Below, one piece after another: positions 5,709 to 8,939 of a stretch of DNA of 8,939 bases. The DNA is taken from NCBI GenBank assembly GCA_039026915.1, contig JBCCLJ010000256.1, positions 1 through 8,939 of the forward strand, in the 5' to 3' direction. Position numbers and translations under genes: made by a program. Position 1 is the first letter of the stretch. Each line of letters begins with the position of its first letter. The stretch is from JBCCLJ01 sp039026915. GTDB lineage: Bacteria > Acidobacteriota > Thermoanaerobaculia > Multivoradales > Multivoraceae. The notes beneath the pieces were generated by a model. It was not told the origin of the DNA, searched no databases, and saw nothing but the letters and a program-made list of their open reading frames with translations.

Positions 5709-6685
5709 GTCTCGATACCGACCTCGAGCAGGACTTCGTTCGCGTCACCGAGTACGCGGCAATCGAAGCGGCCAAGACGATGGGTCTCGGCGACCGTCAT
5801 CGCTCCGATCAGGTCGCAACGGAGTCCATGCGCGAAGAGCTCGGCAAGCTCGAGATGTGCGGGCGCATCGTCATCGGGGAGGGCGAGCGTGACGACGCGC
5901 CGATGCTGTTCATCGGCGAGCAGCTCGGCTCGTACATCGATCAGGAGGGCGCGACGCAGGTCGACATCGCCGTCGATCCCCTCGAGGGCACGAATCTCTG
6001 CGCGACGGGTGCTCCCGATGCCACGGCGGTGCTCGCCGCCGCCGAGCGCGGCGGACTCCTGCACGCCCCCGACGTCTACATGGAGAAGCTCGTCGTCGGA
6101 CCGACGGCGGCCGAGCGCATCCACATCGACGCGCCGGTGGCCGAGAACCTCCGCAACATCGCCGAGGCCTTCGAGCGACGGGTGAGCGAGTTGACGATCA
6201 TCGTGCTCGACCGCGAGCGGCACCAGCAGCTCGTCGAGGACATCCGCTCGGCGGGCGCGCGCATTCGCCTGATCGGCGACGGCGACCTCTCCGCCGCCAT
6301 CGCTGCGGCCGTCCGTGGAACCGGTGTGCACGCCGTCATGGGTACGGGGGGCGCCCCGGAGGGCGTGCTGGCCGCTGCCGCCATGCGCTGCCTCGGCGGA
6401 CGGATTCAAGGGCGCCTCGTCGCCATCGGCGACGACCAGGTCGAGCGACTGCAGAACCTGGGCTACGACAACACCGACCGCATCTACGAGACCGAAGACC
6501 TCGCGCCGGGCGAGCAGATCCTCTTCAGCTGCTCGGGCGTCACTGACGGCGAGCTGCTCGAAGGCGTTCGCTTCTTCGGCGGCGGCACGCGCACCCACAC
6601 CCTGTTCATGTCTCTGTCGCGCCGGATGATCCGCTTCGTCGACACGATTCGTCGCGAAGACACGAACTCCGCCGTCCAGCTTTGA
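5705..6685 (+). CDS. glpX: Class II fructose-1,6-bisphosphatase
   Basis: GlpX removes the 1-phosphate of fructose 1,6-bisphosphate in gluconeogenesis, in the cytoplasm, using divalent metal ions. The 326-residue protein shows the family order: FVRVTEYAAIEAAKTMGLGD (11-30), metal-site GEGERDDAPM (58-67), VDPLEGTNL (90-98), LLHAPDVYMEKLVVGP (118-133), IRLIGDGD (187-194), MGTGGAPEGVLAAAAMRCLGG (212-232) and the C-terminal SGVTDGELLEGVRF (277-290). All expected motifs are intact. The same open frame extends far upstream through gcdH, but the family's N-terminus begins at GTG 5705, which overlaps the gcdH stop as GTGA. It lies in one transcript with gcdH. Some homologues also act on sedoheptulose 1,7-bisphosphate; the sequence cannot tell. 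Confidence 0.95.
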   Translation: MSLDTDLEQDFVRVTEYAAIEAAKTMGLGDRHRSDQVATESMREELGKLEMCGRIVIGEGERDDAPMLFIGEQLGSYIDQEGATQVDIAVDPLEGTNLCATGAPDATAVLAAAERGGLLHAPDVYMEKLVVGPTAAERIHIDAPVAENLRNIAEAFERRVSELTIIVLDRERHQQLVEDIRSAGARIRLIGDGDLSAAIAAAVRGTGVHAVMGTGGAPEGVLAAAAMRCLGGRIQGRLVAIGDDQVERLQNLGYDNTDRIYETEDLAPGEQILFSCSGVTDGELLEGVRFFGGGTRTHTLFMSLSRRMIRFVDTIRREDTNSAVQL

Positions 6686-6699
6686 GAAGAGTCCCTCGT

Positions 6700-6768
6700 A
6701 TGAGCCCGTCGTCTCCGCCGCGGACCGTGAACGTGCGCCGTCGCGCTTCCGCGGAGTCACCTCGATGA
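6700..6768 (+). CDS. Possible 22-codon upstream ORF coupled to dcd
   Basis: ATG at 6700 opens a short frame (begins MSPSSPPRTVN, Arg/Ser/Pro rich) whose TGA overlaps the dcd start as ATGA (6765-6768). A GAGAAGAG stretch 8 nt before the ATG could serve as a weak ribosome site. The stop/start overlap is typical of translational coupling, so it may be a leader peptide. The composition is unremarkable for GC-rich noncoding DNA, so chance is quite likely. Confidence 0.25.
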   Translation: MSPSSPPRTVNVRRRASAESPR

Positions 6769-7253
6769 TCAAGCCCGACCACTGGATCCGCGGCTGGGGC
6801 GAAGGCGGTGGTGCCGAGCCCTACGCGATCGAGCAGGTGAACTCCGCCAGCTACGACGTGCGCGTCAGCGACGAGTGGATCTGCCCGACCCGGGATCCCG
6901 AGAGCTTCCGAGCCGAGCGCGTGAAGCTCTTCCCCGGCGAAGTGGTTCTGGCCTGCACGCTCGAATACGTGCGCATTCCGCGCAACGTCGCCTGCGACCT
7001 CAAGCTGAAATCGACGCTCGGACGCCTGTGGATCAATCACTCGCTCGCCGGCTGGTGTGATCCCGGCTTCGAGGGCCAGATCACTCTGGAGCTCCAGAAC
7101 CTCGGCCCCGTCCCTTTCGAGCTCGAAGCGGGACGCAGAATCGCGCAACTCATCTTCATCGCCATGGAGTCCGAGCCCGAGACCGCCTACGGCGAGCCCG
7201 GCTCTTCGAGTCACTACCAGGGACAGACCGGCGTCACGCCGGCTCGCGACTGA
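6765..7253 (+). CDS. dcd: dCTP deaminase-like protein (Dcd/dUTPase superfamily)
   Basis: Dcd deaminates dCTP to dUTP, feeding dTMP synthesis; it works as a cytoplasmic trimer. The 162-residue protein is shorter than E. coli Dcd (193) but has the family blocks: SYDVRVSD (29-36), LEYVRIPRNV (67-76), KSTLGRL (82-88), AGWCDPGFEGQITLELQNLG (95-114), GRRIAQLIF (123-131) and the closing C-terminal YQGQTGVTP (151-159). Ser83, Arg87 and Glu109 match the Dcd Ser111, Arg115 and catalytic Glu138, supporting deaminase rather than plain dUTPase. Lys82 replaces the usual Arg of R-S-S-L, and His92 is in the strand before the DPGFEG loop. GGAG (6752-6755) lies 9 nt before the ATG. It starts 79 nt after glpX on the same strand, possibly in the same transcript. 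A bifunctional dCTP deaminase/dUTPase cannot be excluded. Confidence 0.85.
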   Translation: MIKPDHWIRGWGEGGGAEPYAIEQVNSASYDVRVSDEWICPTRDPESFRAERVKLFPGEVVLACTLEYVRIPRNVACDLKLKSTLGRLWINHSLAGWCDPGFEGQITLELQNLGPVPFELEAGRRIAQLIFIAMESEPETAYGEPGSSSHYQGQTGVTPARD

Positions 7254-7255
7254 GC

Positions 7256-7267
7256 GTCCGAACGGAC
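7256..7267. repeat. Short inverted repeat after dcd
   Basis: GTCCG and CGGAC around AA lie 2 nt after the dcd stop and about 34 nt before the TATAAT at 7301. There is no T-run, so it is not a standard terminator. It could be an operator upstream of the promoter for the next gene. Confidence 0.25.
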
Positions 7268-7300
7268 CGACACTCAGCACTCTGCTCCAACGACCCCTCG

Positions 7301-7306
7301 TATAAT
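7301..7306 (+). promoter_or_regulatory. Consensus -10 element just before the PATAN gene (near-leaderless)
   Basis: TATAAT is a perfect -10 in very GC-rich surroundings. It ends 11 nt before the ATG at 7318. Transcription would start near 7312-7314, leaving a 4-6 nt leader with no room for a ribosome site, and none is seen. The -35 region (about 7278-7283, CACTCT) is poor. Confidence 0.5.
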
Positions 7307-7317
7307 CCTCGATCGCC

Positions 7318-8481
7318 ATGAGCATCTCCGGCAACTTGAAGACCATGGAGCTCGCCGAGCTCCTGCAGTGGGTCGCGCAGGGTCAGAAGACCGGCACGCT
7401 GATCATCGACTCCGGCGCGGTGAACAAGAAGGTCTTCTTCGAGGGCGGCGCCATCGTCGCCTCCGGCTCGACCGACCCCTCGGAGCAGCTCGGCCACTTC
7501 CTCGTCAGCCACGGCTACATCACCGAGCTGGAGTTGACGAAAGCGATGGAGATGCAGGAAGAGACCGGCATGCTGCTCGGCAAGATCCTGGTGACGATCG
7601 GCGGCATCACCGAAGAAGAGCTCCGGCACCTGCTCGTGCTCAAGACCGAAGAGAGCATCTACGACATGTTCTCCTGGAAGGAGGCGGAGTTCCGCTTCGT
7701 CGACGACGAGAATCTCAGTCGCGGCATGATCCCGCTTGCACTCGACGTCACCGGCATCACGCTTCAGGGCATGAACCGCGTCGACGAATGGAACCGCATC
7801 CGCAAGGTGATCCCCCATGATCAGGCGGTGCCGGTGATCTTCGGCAAGGCCAACGGCGACGGTCTCAGCCCCGGTGATCAGCGCGTCCTCGAGCTCATCA
7901 ACGACGATCGCACGATCCAGGAGATCTGTCTGCAGACGCATTCGAGCGAGTTTTACGTCTCGAGGACGCTCTTCCGTCAGTTCGAGAAGGGAATCGTGAA
8001 GATCGTCGTGCCGCGCACCCAGGACACCGGCTCGGGCCCGACGTTGCAACCCTCCCTCTCCGGTCCCTCGAGCAGCGGCATGCCGATCGTCAACGCTCAG
8101 ACGCTGCTCAAAGCCGGCGAAACTCACATCTCCGGCCAGGAGTTCCAGAAGGGGCTGCGATACCTCCGAGCAGCACGCAGCCTCGAACCGGACAACCAGA
8201 AGGTCCTCAAGCGCATCAAGCAGCTCGAGACGCAGATCGAAGCAGCTCTGCACCAAGCCGGCCTCGACCTGACGGCGATCCCGAAGCTCGAGCGCGAGGT
8301 CCAGGAGCTGACGTCACTCAAGCTCTCTCCGGAAGAGGGCTTCCTGCTGACGCGCATCGACGGATCCAACACGATCCAGCAGCTCCTCAAGATCTCCCCT
8401 CTCGATCCACTCGACGCCCAGCTGGTGTTCTTCAAGCTGGTGCAGGAAGGCCACATCAAGCTGCAGGCCGCGCCGGTTTAG
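7318..8481 (+). CDS. PATAN/DUF4388 protein with MshEN-like motifs and duplicated C-terminal module
   Basis: This is a 387-residue cytoplasmic protein of unknown exact role, probably in signalling. Residues 1-50 are the start of a PATAN/DUF4388 domain (SGNLKTMELAELLQWVAQGQ, KTGTLIIDSG, KVFFEGGAIVASG) and about 108-135 its end (ESIYDMFSWKEAEFRF). Between them, 57-80 and 86-109 are two 24-residue motifs with a 5-residue spacer, the layout of the c-di-GMP-binding MshEN domain. The first has L58, G59, L62, G66, L73 and Q80; the second L87, G88, L91, G95, L102 and L106. The motif's leading Arg is missing in both (Gln57, Leu86). Residues 183-229 and 336-382 are two equal-length related modules, probably winged helices. 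Residues about 257-310 look like a TPR-type helical hairpin, preceded by a Ser/Pro-rich linker (235-256). It may have its own promoter. PATAN proteins often sit in gliding, pilus or two-component pathways; no partner is visible here. Confidence 0.85.
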   Translation: MSISGNLKTMELAELLQWVAQGQKTGTLIIDSGAVNKKVFFEGGAIVASGSTDPSEQLGHFLVSHGYITELELTKAMEMQEETGMLLGKILVTIGGITEEELRHLLVLKTEESIYDMFSWKEAEFRFVDDENLSRGMIPLALDVTGITLQGMNRVDEWNRIRKVIPHDQAVPVIFGKANGDGLSPGDQRVLELINDDRTIQEICLQTHSSEFYVSRTLFRQFEKGIVKIVVPRTQDTGSGPTLQPSLSGPSSSGMPIVNAQTLLKAGETHISGQEFQKGLRYLRAARSLEPDNQKVLKRIKQLETQIEAALHQAGLDLTAIPKLEREVQELTSLKLSPEEGFLLTRIDGSNTIQQLLKISPLDPLDAQLVFFKLVQEGHIKLQAAPV

Positions 8482-8482
8482 T

Positions 8483-8856
8483 GTGCTCGGGGTGGTGAAT
8501 ACCACCCCTCCGCGCACTCTGGTTGACTCTCCGGTCCGCTACACGGACCTCCGCGCTCCATGCGGCCTCCGGCCGCGTCGCTTGGCCGGTGCTCGGGGTG
8601 GTGGGTACCACCCTTCCGCGCACTCTGGTCGATTCTCCGGTCCGCTGCACCGACCTCCGCGCTTCATGTGGCCTTCGGCCCCGTCGCTTGGCCGGTGCTC
8701 GGGGTCGTGGGTACCACGCCTCCGCGCACTCTGGTCGACTCTCCGGTCCGCTACACGGACCTTCGCGCTCCATGCGGCCTGCGGCCGCCTCGCTTGGCCG
8801 GTGCTCGGGGTGTGGGTAGCACCCCTCCGCGCACTCTGGTCGATTCTCCGGTCCGC
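8483..8856. repeat. Tandem array of a 106-bp hairpin-rich unit, 3.5 copies
   Basis: Copies start at 8483, 8589, 8695 and 8801, exactly 106 bp apart, each beginning GTGCTCGGGGT. Copies 1 and 2 differ at about 11 positions and copies 1 and 3 at about 8 (roughly 90-92% identity). Copy 4 is cut short after about 56 bp and has lost one base near 8811. Each full unit holds three inverted repeats: GGGGTGGT/ACCACCCC (8489-8508 in copy 1), GGTCCG/CGGACC (8533-8549) and GCGGCC/GGCCGC (8562-8576). The array begins 1 nt after the stop of the PATAN gene. The unit length is not a multiple of 3, so open frames through it shift from copy to copy and it is not a coding repeat. It is not a CRISPR: there are no unique spacers. 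It resembles extragenic palindromic repeat clusters or a structured-RNA array; I do not recognise a named family. Confidence 0.9.
8489..8508. terminator. First hairpin after the PATAN gene, possible 3' end signal
   Basis: A perfect 8-bp stem (GGGGTGGT with ACCACCCC, loop GAAT) begins 7 nt after the stop at 8481. There is no T-run, so it is not a classical intrinsic terminator. It could still pause polymerase or protect the 3' end of the message. It is also the first hairpin of the repeat array. Confidence 0.3.
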
Positions 8857-8869
8857 GCTGCGGAGCCGG
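8848..8869. repeat. Hairpin at the broken end of the repeat array
   Basis: CCGGTCCGC pairs with GCGGAGCCGG around a GCT loop, giving nine base pairs with one bulged G (8865). It occupies the place of the second hairpin of the 106-bp unit, but its right arm is not from the repeat. Confidence 0.5.
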
Positions 8870-8939
8870 GAGCGCCGACCCACTGGATGCGCAGCATCTG
8901 GAAGGCCAAAGGGCGGCAATCTCCCAAGAGTCCGTGCCC
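8857..8939. other. Unassigned sequence after the repeat array
   Basis: No gene start with a ribosome site is seen before the window ends. GATGC and GCATC around GCA (8886-8898) form a hairpin that extends with G-T wobbles to CTGGATGC/GCATCTGG. The stretch may be the edge of another repeat family or upstream sequence of the next gene. Confidence 0.4.

Noticed and set aside
5582..6772. Long open frame antisense to glpX
   Set aside because: The glpX frame has every family motif; the antisense translation is low-complexity and Asp/Ala/Arg rich.
7234..8256. Long open frame antisense to the PATAN gene
   Set aside because: It is a shadow of the real coding strand and has no recognisable domain.
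8483..8856. Could the array be a CRISPR
   Set aside because: The whole unit repeats, with no unique spacers, and the unit is much longer than a CRISPR repeat; no cas gene is present.
8456..8919. Short frames on both strands through the 106-bp repeats
   Set aside because: The 106-bp period shifts the frame by one in each copy, so the repeated protein pieces do not continue in a single frame; there are no ribosome sites.

Overview
This is a chromosomal, GC-rich window (estimated by eye at about two thirds G+C) from a Gram-negative-type bacterium. An EnvC-like envelope protein, an exported S41-family protein, and a PATAN/DUF4388 protein with its characteristic add-on domains suggest Acidobacteriota or a similar deep-branching high-GC lineage. 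This assignment is an inference from gene content; there is no rRNA or marker gene to prove it. Three or four of the nine full-length genes start with GTG or TTG.

Layout. The left half (1-4333) is read from the minus strand as one likely operon. Its order of transcription is: a CPBP-family intramembrane protease (4333-3476), an RsbW/SpoIIAB-like ATP-binding anti-sigma kinase (3427-2981), a SpoIIAA/RsbV-like STAS antagonist (2938-2603), an EnvC-like LytM-domain protein (2587-1427), an S41/PDZ CtpA-like protein (1211-54), and the first codons of a possible further gene (44-1). A 151-bp divergent intergenic region (4334-4484) holds promoter-like elements for both directions and a perfect 15-nt inverted repeat. 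The right half is read from the plus strand: glutaryl-CoA dehydrogenase (4485-5708), class II fructose-1,6-bisphosphatase GlpX (5705-6685, overlapping the previous gene by 4 nt), a dCTP deaminase-like protein (6765-7253) and a PATAN/DUF4388 multidomain protein (7318-8481). The last 458 bp hold no gene. They contain a tandem array of 3.5 copies of a 106-bp unit rich in hairpins, then 83 bp of unassigned sequence.

How the genes work together. The minus-strand genes form an envelope module: a membrane protease, a two-protein partner switch and two exported proteins. Both exported proteins look catalytically dead. The EnvC-like LytM domain lacks most of its zinc and catalytic residues, as true EnvC does. 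The S41 protein has Gly, His and Ala where the family's Ser-Lys-Gln catalytic residues belong. This suggests a regulatory or scaffolding pair rather than two hydrolases. The plus-strand genes are central metabolism (glutaryl-CoA to crotonyl-CoA, gluconeogenesis, pyrimidine nucleotides) followed by a probable signalling protein. That protein carries a near-perfect tandem MshEN-type motif, the c-di-GMP-binding fold, inside its PATAN region.

The points most worth following up are the S41 pseudoprotease, its pairing with a degenerate EnvC, the 106-bp hairpin array with compensatory base changes between copies, the MshEN motif in the PATAN protein, and start codons that seem to be read from very short or absent leaders.
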